From an uncultured Spongiibacteraceae bacterium (GTDB lineage: Bacteria > Pseudomonadota > Gammaproteobacteria > Pseudomonadales > Dasaniaceae), in assembly GCA_937969395.1 (NCBI GenBank), contig CALBVI010000433.1, positions 1 to 6,067 of the forward strand: DNA of 6,067 nucleotides, written 5' to 3'. Each line of letters starts with the position of its first letter. Position 1 is the first letter of the stretch. A program made the position numbers and the translations under genes. The notes below the pieces were generated by a model. The model was not told the DNA's origin. It ran no database searches and was given only the letters and a program-made list of their open reading frames with translations. Shown piece after piece: positions 1 through 5,855 of the stretch.

Positions 1-379
1 ACCGGAAGGCGATTATTTTTTTCCTGAAGACCAAATTACTGATCGCAGCTCACGTTTTATGGCGGCGGAAATGGTACGTGAAAAAATCATGCGGCAATTA
101 GGGGCAGAGGTGCCTTATTCCATGACTGTTGAAATAGAAGACTTTAAAGATAGTGGTAAGTCGCTCCATATCCACGCCTTAATCCTCGTTGAGCGTGAAG
201 GACAAAAGCGTATTGTTATCGGCGATAAAGGCAGTCGCTTGCGATTAATCGGGCAGGAAGCACGGCTCGATATGGAAGATATGTTTGAGCGCAAAGTAAT
301 GCTTAAACTGTGGGTTAAAGTTAAGTCGGGCTGGTCAGATGATGATCGGGCACTGCGTAGCCTTGGCTACACCGATTAA
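1..379 (+). CDS. era: GTPase Era, C-terminal part (5' end outside window)
   Basis: Era is an essential GTPase that binds the 3' end of 16S rRNA during maturation of the small ribosomal subunit. Only the last 125 residues are here; codons are in phase from base 2 and the gene runs off the left edge, so the GTPase domain is not visible. The visible part starts in the linker ([19 protein letters not shown]), which is strongly conserved in Era. It continues into the KH RNA-binding domain with its GxxG loop (VIGDKG, about bases 215-232) and ends with the family signature [25 protein letters not shown] tail. The stop is TAA at 377-379. The next gene, recO, begins 57 bases later in the same reading frame with no other stop between them, so only this TAA separates the two proteins. 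The era-recO order is common in gammaproteobacteria. Identification is near certain. Confidence 0.97.
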   Translation, partial: PEGDYFFPEDQITDRSSRFMAAEMVREKIMRQLGAEVPYSMTVEIEDFKDSGKSLHIHALILVEREGQKRIVIGDKGSRLRLIGQEARLDMEDMFERKVMLKLWVKVKSGWSDDDRALRSLGYTD

Positions 380-399
380 TATCATGAGCTCGTAGAGCT

Positions 400-435
400 G
401 TTATCAATAAAAATTAAAGATGATCGGCTGATAAC
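400..435 (+). repeat. 7-bp inverted repeat just before recO
   Basis: GTTATCA at 400-406 is the exact reverse complement of TGATAAC at 429-435, with a 22-base loop. The right arm ends one base before the recO ATG. A smaller hairpin, AGCTC-gta-GAGCT, lies just upstream at 387-399. There is no T-run, so this does not look like a terminator. The region lacks a recognisable Shine-Dalgarno sequence. A role in recO translation is inference; the repeat itself is read directly. Confidence 0.35.
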
Positions 436-436
436 T

Positions 437-1153
437 ATGCAACGTGTCGATTTACAAACGGCCTACATATTACATACTCGCCCTTATCGAGACAGTAGCT
501 TGTTAGTTGAGTTTATTACTCCGGATTATGGTCGTGTTAGCGGTGTGGTCAGAGGTGTTCGATCTACCGGTAAGGCAGCTAAGCAACGACGTAGTATGAT
601 GCAGCCATTGGTGCCATTGATGGTTTCTTGGTTTGGTAATGGCGACTTAAAAACGATAACGACATTTGAGACTCGTGCAGCAGCTTTAGCCTTAAAAGGT
701 AAGCACTTATTTAGTGCTATTTATGTCAACGAATTGATGACTCGTTTACTGCCTCAATATGATGAGCAGTCAGGTATTTATCAGCTGTATTGTTGGGTGT
801 TAGAGGCACTGATGACTGAGCAGCAAATCGATATTACACTGCGCAAATTTGAACTGCGCTTATTGTCATTATTGGGCTACGGTGTTGATCTGGTTAATGA
901 GATGAATACAGGTGAACCGATTATTGCTGGCTCACGTTATTTATTAGAACCAGAACAAGGGTTTAGTCTAGTGGCTGTATCTACAGTAACGACTACTCAC
1001 GATCATCGAATATTCAGCGGTGAGGATTTATTAGCGATAGCTCAAGAGGCATTTGATCCTCATATAAGGCGTGCAGCAAAACGTTTGTGTAGATTAGTCT
1101 TACAGCCGCATTTGGGCGGTAAGCCGCTTAAAAGCCGCGAGTTATTTGTCTGA
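437..1153 (+). CDS. recO: DNA repair protein RecO
   Basis: RecO works with RecR (and RecF) to load RecA onto SSB-coated single-stranded DNA in gap repair, and it anneals complementary strands. The 238-residue protein has the expected layout: an N-terminal OB-fold of about 80 residues (SSLLVEFITPDYGRVSGVVRGVR near the start), then a helical domain with YVNELMTRLLP and FELRLLSLLGYGVDL (138-152). The conserved tail motif GGKPLKSRELF is at 227-237. No four-cysteine zinc motif is present, as in the E. coli protein. It stops one residue after the SRELF motif, whereas E. coli RecO (242 aa, from memory) continues for about 14 residues, so the C-terminal tail is short. ATG 437 matches the family N-terminus; upstream codons are in frame but offer only CTG. 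No clear Shine-Dalgarno is seen. Two TGA stops follow in tandem (1151-1156), and acpS begins 18 bases after the first. Confidence 0.95.
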   Translation: MQRVDLQTAYILHTRPYRDSSLLVEFITPDYGRVSGVVRGVRSTGKAAKQRRSMMQPLVPLMVSWFGNGDLKTITTFETRAAALALKGKHLFSAIYVNELMTRLLPQYDEQSGIYQLYCWVLEALMTEQQIDITLRKFELRLLSLLGYGVDLVNEMNTGEPIIAGSRYLLEPEQGFSLVAVSTVTTTHDHRIFSGEDLLAIAQEAFDPHIRRAAKRLCRLVLQPHLGGKPLKSRELFV

Positions 1154-1160
1154 TGAGTGC

Positions 1161-1168
1161 AGGAAGAG
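1161..1168 (+). promoter_or_regulatory. acpS ribosome binding site that decides the start
   Basis: AGGAAGAG lies a few bases before the ATG at 1172. It supports that ATG over the in-frame GTG at 1157, which would place this Shine-Dalgarno sequence inside the coding region. The ATG start also gives MIKGIGTDLVEI, matching the family N-terminus. Confidence 0.7.
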
Positions 1169-1171
1169 TTA

Positions 1172-1546
1172 ATGATTAAAGGTATCGGAACTGATTTAGT
1201 CGAGATTGCTCGAATTAAGCAATCGTTAGACAAGTTTGCTGATAAATTTGCCCATCGAATACTGACACCCTCTGAGCTTGTTGCTTACCAGAAAAGTGGT
1301 ATCCCTGAGCATTTTGTCGCTAAGCGTTTTGCGGCCAAGGAAGCTGCAGGCAAGGCGCTGGGAACAGGTATCGGCCAAGGTGTTAGTTGGCACGATTTTA
1401 CGGTAGAGCATGATGAATTGGGTGCGCCATTGTTATTGATGAGTGGCAAGGCTGCTCAAATTGCAGCTGAAAAGGGGATTGTTGCGATGAATATCAGTAT
1501 TAGTGATGAACAACATTATGCTTTGGCTTTTGTTGTACTTTCATAG
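1172..1546 (+). CDS. acpS: Holo-[acyl-carrier-protein] synthase
   Basis: AcpS transfers the 4'-phosphopantetheine arm from coenzyme A to a serine of apo-acyl carrier protein, activating it for fatty acid synthesis in the cytoplasm. The protein is 124 residues from ATG 1172, close to the E. coli length (126, from memory). Both metal/CoA-binding signatures are present: GTDLVEI with Asp8, and RFAAKEAAGKALGTGI with Glu57, the two residues expected to hold magnesium. The C-terminal part (MNISISDEQHYALAFVVLS) also matches the family. A GTG at 1157 would add five residues (MQEEL) that the family lacks, and it overlaps the ribosome binding site, so the ATG is preferred. The gene follows recO by 18 bases and is probably co-transcribed with it. 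In many relatives pdxJ lies between these two genes; here it is missing. No terminator is evident after the TAG stop. Confidence 0.96.
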   Translation: MIKGIGTDLVEIARIKQSLDKFADKFAHRILTPSELVAYQKSGIPEHFVAKRFAAKEAAGKALGTGIGQGVSWHDFTVEHDELGAPLLLMSGKAAQIAAEKGIVAMNISISDEQHYALAFVVLS

Positions 1547-1572
1547 TCATACTTTTTATCGTCTGAGTTCTT

Positions 1573-1623
1573 AGTCCTACATTTACCTATGCCGTGATAG
1601 TTTGGAGTGTTCACAGTAGGATT
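1573..1623 (+). repeat. Long-range stem in the acpS-cysM spacer
   Basis: AGTCCTAC (1573-1580) can pair with GTAGGATT (1616-1623), eight pairs including one G-T wobble, around a 35-base loop. The loop holds a small inner stem, CTAT (1587-1590) with ATAG (1597-1600). The right arm contains AGGA, which is well placed as the ribosome binding site of the short ORF beginning at 1628. No T-run follows. Whether it folds in RNA is untested. Confidence 0.35.
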
Positions 1624-1627
1624 GAGG

Positions 1628-1693
1628 ATGTCTGGCTGGTCAATTGCTGACCACAAACTTGTGATTTGCGCTCTTTTGGGTCACGGCCATTAA
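1628..1693 (+). CDS. Possible 21-codon small ORF upstream of cysM (speculative)
   Basis: ATG 1628 opens a 21-codon frame ending at TAA 1691-1693. The peptide begins MSGWSIADHK, continues LVICALLG and ends HGH. AGGA at 1618-1621 gives a normally spaced ribosome binding site, and a GAGG directly abuts the ATG. The site lies in the right arm of the stem at 1573-1623, and part of the ORF forms the hairpin at 1637-1653. I recognise no family. A single Cys codon is present, which is not enough to claim a cysteine-sensing leader. A frame this short can easily arise by chance, so this is only a candidate leader peptide for cysM, which starts 70 bases after its stop. Confidence 0.2.
   Translation: MSGWSIADHKLVICALLGHGH
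1637..1663 (+). repeat. Two overlapping small inverted repeats before cysM
   Basis: TGGTCA (1637-1642) and TGACCA (1648-1653) form a perfect 6-bp stem with a 5-base loop. CACAA (1652-1656) and TTGTG (1659-1663) form a second symmetric site that shares two bases with the first, so the two could not fold together. The second could be a symmetric protein-binding site as easily as an RNA structure. No T-run follows, so I do not call a terminator. Confidence 0.35.
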
Positions 1694-1763
1694 AGTTATA
1701 GTTAAGCTAATTGAAGTAAAAACGCCCTTTTAATCGTTTAAATTATTTGGATTAATTAATTTC

Positions 1764-2663
1764 ATGTCGTTTCCTACCATTGAAGATTTTGTCGGTTCTA
1801 CCCCCTTAGTTCGTTTACAGCGTATGGCTGGCCAAACGAGCAATACCATCTTATTGAAGTTAGAAGGCAATAACCCTGCTGGTTCAGTTAAAGACCGTCC
1901 TGCTTTAAGCATGATCAAACGGGCTGAAGCTCGTGGCGATATTAAGCCAGGGGGGACATTAATTGAGGCAACGAGTGGTAATACCGGCATTGCATTGGCC
2001 ATGGCAGCTGCGATTAAGGGCTATAAAATGATTCTAATTATGCCTGACCATATGAGCGCTGAACGTAAATTGGCAATGTCTGCTTACGGTGCAGAGCTTA
2101 TTGAGGTGTCCAAAGCCGAGGGTATGGAGGGCGCGCGTGACTTGGCGTTAAAAATGCAGGAAGAGGGCAAAGGCGTAGTGCTTGATCAGTTTGGCAATGA
2201 AGATAATCCTATTGCTCACTATGAGGGAACTGGCCCAGAGATTTGGCGTCAAAGCGAACAGAAAATTACACATTTTGTCAGTTCGATGGGCACAACGGGC
2301 ACGATTATGGGCGTGTCTCGTTATCTGAAAGAGCAAAATCCTGCGATAGAGATTATCGGCTTACAGCCTGAAGATGGCGCAAGTATTCCTGGTATCAGAC
2401 GTTGGCCTAAGGCGTATTTACCCAGTATTTTTGATCAAACTCGTGTTGATAAAGTTATTGATATTAATCAACAGTTGGCTGAGCAGACAATGAAAAGGTT
2501 GGCAACGGAGGAGGGTATTTTTTGTGGCGTTTCTTCGGGTGGTGCTGTTGCGGGAGCATTAAAAGTCTCAGAACAGCTTGAAAATGCAGTTATCGTCGCC
2601 ATTGTATGTGATCGCGGTGATCGATATTTATCAACGGGTGTTTTTGCAAGCACGTCTGATTAG
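1764..2663 (+). CDS. cysM: Cysteine synthase B (O-acetylserine sulfhydrylase B)
   Basis: CysM is a cytoplasmic PLP enzyme that joins O-acetylserine with sulfide, and in enteric bacteria also with thiosulfate, to make cysteine or S-sulfocysteine. The 299-residue protein follows E. coli CysM closely. It has the PLP lysine in NNPAGSVKDR (Lys43), the substrate-binding loop TSGNTG (70-75), the PLP phosphate-binding loop GTTGT (176-180) and a serine expected to contact the pyridine nitrogen in GVSSGG. PGIRRWP (209-215) and Cys282 in IVCDRGDRY are features of the CysM branch rather than CysK. The ATG is preceded by the AT-only palindrome ATTAATTAAT (1751-1760) and no clear Shine-Dalgarno. The spacer upstream suggests its own transcription start, but I found no convincing promoter or CysB site. 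cysM near rlmD-relA-mazG is a known gammaproteobacterial order; here rlmD is missing. Confidence 0.96.
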   Translation: MSFPTIEDFVGSTPLVRLQRMAGQTSNTILLKLEGNNPAGSVKDRPALSMIKRAEARGDIKPGGTLIEATSGNTGIALAMAAAIKGYKMILIMPDHMSAERKLAMSAYGAELIEVSKAEGMEGARDLALKMQEEGKGVVLDQFGNEDNPIAHYEGTGPEIWRQSEQKITHFVSSMGTTGTIMGVSRYLKEQNPAIEIIGLQPEDGASIPGIRRWPKAYLPSIFDQTRVDKVIDINQQLAEQTMKRLATEEGIFCGVSSGGAVAGALKVSEQLENAVIVAIVCDRGDRYLSTGVFASTSD

Positions 2664-2670
2664 ACTGCCT

Positions 2671-2698
2671 TTGGTTAAATAACGTTAGCTTAGATAAT
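2671..2698 (+). promoter_or_regulatory. Possible sigma70-type promoter for relA-mazG
   Basis: TTGGTT (2671-2676) and GATAAT (2693-2698) are separated by 16 bases. The -10 box matches five of six consensus positions and the -35 only three. It lies just after the cysM stop. The expected start point, near 2705, falls at the first base of the inverted repeat 2705-2744 and would leave a leader of about 113 bases. Plausible but weak; transcription could also come through from cysM. Confidence 0.3.
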
Positions 2699-2704
2699 AC
2701 TTAG

Positions 2705-2744
2705 CTGCTGATAGGGTGGAATTTGAAATATGGCTAGTCAGCAG
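2705..2744 (+). repeat. 7-bp inverted repeat in the relA leader
   Basis: CTGCTGA (2705-2711) and TCAGCAG (2738-2744) are perfect reverse complements with a 26-base loop. The loop contains GGGTGGA (2714-2720) and the ATG (2730) of a short ORF; the right arm overlaps that ORF's codons 3-5. There is no T-run after it, so it is not a standard terminator. If the upstream promoter is real, this stem would sit at the very 5' end of the mRNA. Confidence 0.4.
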
Positions 2745-2825
2745 ATTTATCCGGCGGAAAATAAGGGACGTTTTTTGTCGTTAGTTAATATATTTGTTAA
2801 TAGGGATAACAATAAGAATGGTTAA
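2730..2825 (+). CDS. Possible 31-codon leader ORF overlapping the relA start (speculative)
   Basis: ATG 2730 opens a 31-codon frame that ends at TAA 2823-2825, so it overlaps the relA start (2818) by eight bases in another frame. A purine-rich GGGTGGA at 2714-2720, nine bases upstream, could serve as its ribosome binding site. The peptide starts MASQQIYPAENKGR and ends VNRDNNKNG; six of its 31 residues are asparagine, five of them in the last 12. I recognise no family, and it does not resemble the C-terminus of RlmD, whose gene often occupies this place. The arrangement fits a translationally coupled leader peptide for relA, but an open frame of this length in AT-rich DNA is quite likely by chance. 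Confidence 0.25.
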   Translation: MASQQIYPAENKGRFLSLVNIFVNRDNNKNG

Positions 2826-5043
2826 AGTTCGAGAAGAGCACCCAGAAAGAGACGACGGTTCTGTCGATATCGATCGCTGGCTGGATCGTTTGCCGGTTGG
2901 TTTGGGTGCTAATAAAGAACGTTTAAAGCTGGCCTGTGAAATCAGCTTACAGGCAGAGAACAAAGCTCATCTGATGTCTAAGAATGCTTGGGCAGAACGC
3001 GCAAGTTCTTTTCGTACCGGCCTTGAAATGGCTGAAATCCTCACCGAATTACACCTTGATAAAGAAACTCTAGTCGCAGCGATTCTGTACCGCAGCGTTC
3101 GGGAGGAAAAACTAACGCTTGAAAAAGTTGAAGCATTATTCGGCAAAGATATTGCAAAAATGATTGATGGCGTTTTGCGTATGGCGGCTTTGAGTCGAGT
3201 TATTACCAGTGATAATCCGGTATTGGGCCAAGCTGAAGCCCAGAAAGACAATATTAGAAAAATGTTAGTGGCTTTAGTTGATGATGTACGTGTTGCATTG
3301 ATTAAACTAGCAGAGCGCACCTGCGCTATTCGTGAAGTTAAAGATAACCCCTCAAAGCGCTTACCTGTTGCCCGTGAAGTGCATGATATTTATGCGCCGC
3401 TGGCCCATCGATTAGGTATTGGCCATATTAAATGGGAGTTAGAAGATCTTTCTTTCCGCTATATGCAGCCCACAGCGTATAAAAAAATTGCCAAATTACT
3501 CGATGGTAAGCGAGTTGATCGTGAACAGTTTATTACCTTTGTTATTGAGACATTAAAAACATCCTTAGAAAAATACGGCATCAAAGGTGATATCAGCGGA
3601 AGAGCAAAACATATTTACAGTATTTGGCGCAAAATGCAGCGCAAAGGCATTGGCTTTTCACAGGTTTATGATATTCGAGCGATTCGTATTTTAGTACCTG
3701 AAATACGTGATTGTTATGCTGTTTTAGGATTAGTTCACGGTCAGTGGCGCAACATCCCCAATGAATTTGATGACTATATTGCCAATGCCAAAGATAACGG
3801 TTATCGCTCGTTACATACGGCGGTTATTGGTCCCGAAGGAAAGCCGTTAGAAATTCAAATTAGAACCTTTGAAATGCATGAGGAAGCTGAATATGGCGTT
3901 TGTGCGCATTGGTTATATAAAGGGAGTGATAATCAAGGCGGCAATAGTTATGAAGATAAAATTGCTTGGTTGCGGCAGGTTTTAGATTGGCAAGAAGAAA
4001 TGGGTGGCGAACAAATTGATGTCGCTGAACATTTATCGAGTGTGCAAGATCGTATTTACGTTTTTACGCCTGAGGGGCACGTTATAAATTTAGCACAGTC
4101 TTCCACCCCGTTGGATTTTGCTTACCATGTTCATACTGAAATAGGTCACCGGTGTCGCGGTGCTAAAGTTAATGGTCGTATTGTTCCTTTAACGTATAAG
4201 TTGAAAACTGGCGAGCAGGTTGAAATTCTTACTAGTAAAGAAGACGCGCCAAGACGTGATTGGTTGCAGCCTAATTTGGCCTACCTACAATCAGGGCGCG
4301 CACGTGCGAAGGTACAGCAATGGTTTAAATTACAAGCGAGAGACGATAATGTCTCCGCAGGTAGGGCGTTAATTGAGAAAATAGTTAAGCGTTTAGCGCT
4401 CAATAGTCTCGATTATAAAGCGCTATCAAAATATTTTGGTTATCAGGCTCTGGAAGATATGTACGCGGCGGTGGGCGGAGGTGAAATTAGCTCAACTCAG
4501 GTTCTCAGCGCGGTGCAGCATTTGTTTGATGAAGTTCCAGAGCCTGTCTTAGAAATAAAATCAGAGAAGTCGGCGAAGTCTGAAAAAGATACGATTAGTG
4601 TGCGCGGTGTCGGCAATTTGTTAACAAATTTTGCCGGCTGTTGTAAGCCTTTACCGGGGGATCTAATTAATGGCTATGTTACCTTAGGTCGCGGTGTCAG
4701 TATTCATCGTCAGGACTGTAGTAAAATCTTACAACTTGAATACAATCAGCCAGAGCGAATAATTGAAGTTGATTGGGGGCAGGCGCCACAACAAACCTAT
4801 CCTGTAGATATCAGTATTGAAGCTTTTGATCGCAGCGGTTTATTAAAAGATATAACGTTATTATTAGTTAATGACCGTATCAATGTTATTGCCGTAAATA
4901 CGCAATCTAATAAAGAAAATAATATGGCGATTATGAAACTTACGGTTGAGATTACTGGCTTGCAAGCTTTGGGTAATTTGCTAGCTAAAATAAATGGCCT
5001 GCCTAATGTGTTAAGTGCTGTGCGGGTACGAGAGAGCGATTAA
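2818..5043 (+). CDS. relA: (p)ppGpp synthetase RelA, synthetase-only
   Basis: RelA binds stalled ribosomes with uncharged tRNA and transfers pyrophosphate from ATP to GDP/GTP, making (p)ppGpp. From ATG 2818 it has 741 residues (E. coli 744, from memory). The N-terminal domain is the decayed hydrolase: ILYRSVREE (89-97) stands where active enzymes carry HDxxED. The synthetase domain has GRAKHIYSIWRKM (from 261), Asp285 in YDIRAIRI, the acidic EFDD (316-319) typical of RelA rather than the RxKD of bifunctional enzymes, NGYRSLHT with Tyr329, and Glu345 in EIQIRT. Next come a TGS domain (411-472, FAYHVHTEIGHRC), a conserved-cysteine domain (Cys608, Cys609, Asp633, Cys634) and a C-terminal ACT/RRM domain (about 661-741). 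A TTG at 2794 would add eight unconserved residues; MVKVRE at the ATG matches the family, with a weak AGGGAT (2802-2807) upstream. A separate SpoT hydrolase is expected elsewhere in the genome. Confidence 0.97.
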   Translation: MVKVREEHPERDDGSVDIDRWLDRLPVGLGANKERLKLACEISLQAENKAHLMSKNAWAERASSFRTGLEMAEILTELHLDKETLVAAILYRSVREEKLTLEKVEALFGKDIAKMIDGVLRMAALSRVITSDNPVLGQAEAQKDNIRKMLVALVDDVRVALIKLAERTCAIREVKDNPSKRLPVAREVHDIYAPLAHRLGIGHIKWELEDLSFRYMQPTAYKKIAKLLDGKRVDREQFITFVIETLKTSLEKYGIKGDISGRAKHIYSIWRKMQRKGIGFSQVYDIRAIRILVPEIRDCYAVLGLVHGQWRNIPNEFDDYIANAKDNGYRSLHTAVIGPEGKPLEIQIRTFEMHEEAEYGVCAHWLYKGSDNQGGNSYEDKIAWLRQVLDWQEEMGGEQIDVAEHLSSVQDRIYVFTPEGHVINLAQSSTPLDFAYHVHTEIGHRCRGAKVNGRIVPLTYKLKTGEQVEILTSKEDAPRRDWLQPNLAYLQSGRARAKVQQWFKLQARDDNVSAGRALIEKIVKRLALNSLDYKALSKYFGYQALEDMYAAVGGGEISSTQVLSAVQHLFDEVPEPVLEIKSEKSAKSEKDTISVRGVGNLLTNFAGCCKPLPGDLINGYVTLGRGVSIHRQDCSKILQLEYNQPERIIEVDWGQAPQQTYPVDISIEAFDRSGLLKDITLLLVNDRINVIAVNTQSNKENNMAIMKLTVEITGLQALGNLLAKINGLPNVLSAVRVRESD

Positions 5044-5855
5044 TGGCAGTAAATTATAAGCTTGAGGATTTGCTGCATTTAATGAGTCGTCTTCGTGATC
5101 CTAATGATGGCTGCCCCTGGGATCGCGAGCAAAGTTTAAGCTCTATTGTTCCTCATACTATCGAAGAAAGTTATGAACTCGCTGATGCAATTGAGCAAGG
5201 TGACTTTAAGCAAATAAAGGAAGAGTTAGGCGATGTTTTATTTCAAGTGGTGTTTTATGCCCAGCTAGCGGCTGAACAAAAGCAATTTGAGTTTGTTGAT
5301 ATTGTTACCGGTTTGGTTGAAAAATTATTGCGTCGTCACCCTCATGTCTTTCCCGATGGTAGTTTACAGAGCCGAGTAGGTGAGCAAACTACTGAGATGG
5401 ATGCGATTAAACAAAACTGGGAGTCCATTAAATCAACTGAACGGCGTGCTAAGCAACAAGCGGGCGTGCTTGATGATGTCCCTGTTTCTATTCCTGCCTT
5501 AAGTCGTGCGCTAAAACTACAGAAACGGGCGTCTCAAGTAGGTTTTGATTGGGACAATATTGAGCCTGTATTAGCTCATCTGCAGTCTGAAATTGCAGAG
5601 CTCGTCGAAGCAAGAGATAAGCTTGGCGAAGATGAAATTGAAGCTGAGCTAGGGGATATTCTGTTCTGTGTAGTCAATCTCTCTCGTCATCTTAAGAAAG
5701 ACCCAGAAACGGCCCTACGGCGTACTAACAGCAAGTTTGAAGCGAGATTTCGCTATATTGAAGCAAAGCTTGCTGATCAAGGCTCTAGTCCTGAGGAGGC
5801 AGAGCTGGCTCTTATGGACAGCCTTTGGGATGAGGCTAAGTCTAAAGGCCTATAA
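5043..5855 (+). CDS. mazG: Nucleoside triphosphate pyrophosphohydrolase MazG
   Basis: MazG hydrolyses nucleoside triphosphates to monophosphates and pyrophosphate; in E. coli it has been linked to lowering ppGpp and limiting MazEF toxicity. The 270-residue protein is the full-length, two-domain form (E. coli 263, from memory). The N-terminal domain has RLRDPNDGCPWDREQ (16-30) and all metal-binding acids: Glu41, Glu42, Glu45, Glu61, Asp64. RRHPHVF (97-103) and the linker LKLQKRASQVGFDW (157-170) follow. The second domain keeps Glu183, Glu186, Glu202 and Asp205 (ELGDILF), but the first Glu of its EExxE motif is Ser182. The ATG overlaps the relA TAA by one base (TAATG), with purine-rich GAGAGAG at 5030-5036 before it, so translation is probably coupled to relA. 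No mazEF genes are in the window, and no clear terminator follows. Confidence 0.96.
   Translation: MAVNYKLEDLLHLMSRLRDPNDGCPWDREQSLSSIVPHTIEESYELADAIEQGDFKQIKEELGDVLFQVVFYAQLAAEQKQFEFVDIVTGLVEKLLRRHPHVFPDGSLQSRVGEQTTEMDAIKQNWESIKSTERRAKQQAGVLDDVPVSIPALSRALKLQKRASQVGFDWDNIEPVLAHLQSEIAELVEARDKLGEDEIEAELGDILFCVVNLSRHLKKDPETALRRTNSKFEARFRYIEAKLADQGSSPEEAELALMDSLWDEAKSKGL

Noticed and set aside
1157..1171. GTG start for acpS
   Set aside because: It would put the ribosome binding site inside the gene and add residues absent from the family.
1711..1742. cysM promoter based on TTGAAG at 1711
   Set aside because: No -10-like hexamer lies at 15-19 bases; the nearest AT-rich candidates give spacings of 12 or 20.
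1547..1763. tRNA gene or classical riboswitch in the acpS-cysM spacer
   Set aside because: No cloverleaf, T-loop or recognised riboswitch motif was found, only isolated stems.
2794..2817. TTG start for relA, eight residues upstream
   Set aside because: The added residues do not match RelA N-termini, while MVKVRE from ATG 2818 does.
2967..3320. 117-codon open frame on the minus strand
   Set aside because: It lies wholly inside relA, opposite the conserved N-terminal domain, and its protein shows no recognisable motif. The same holds for the shorter minus-strand frames inside acpS, cysM and the relA start.
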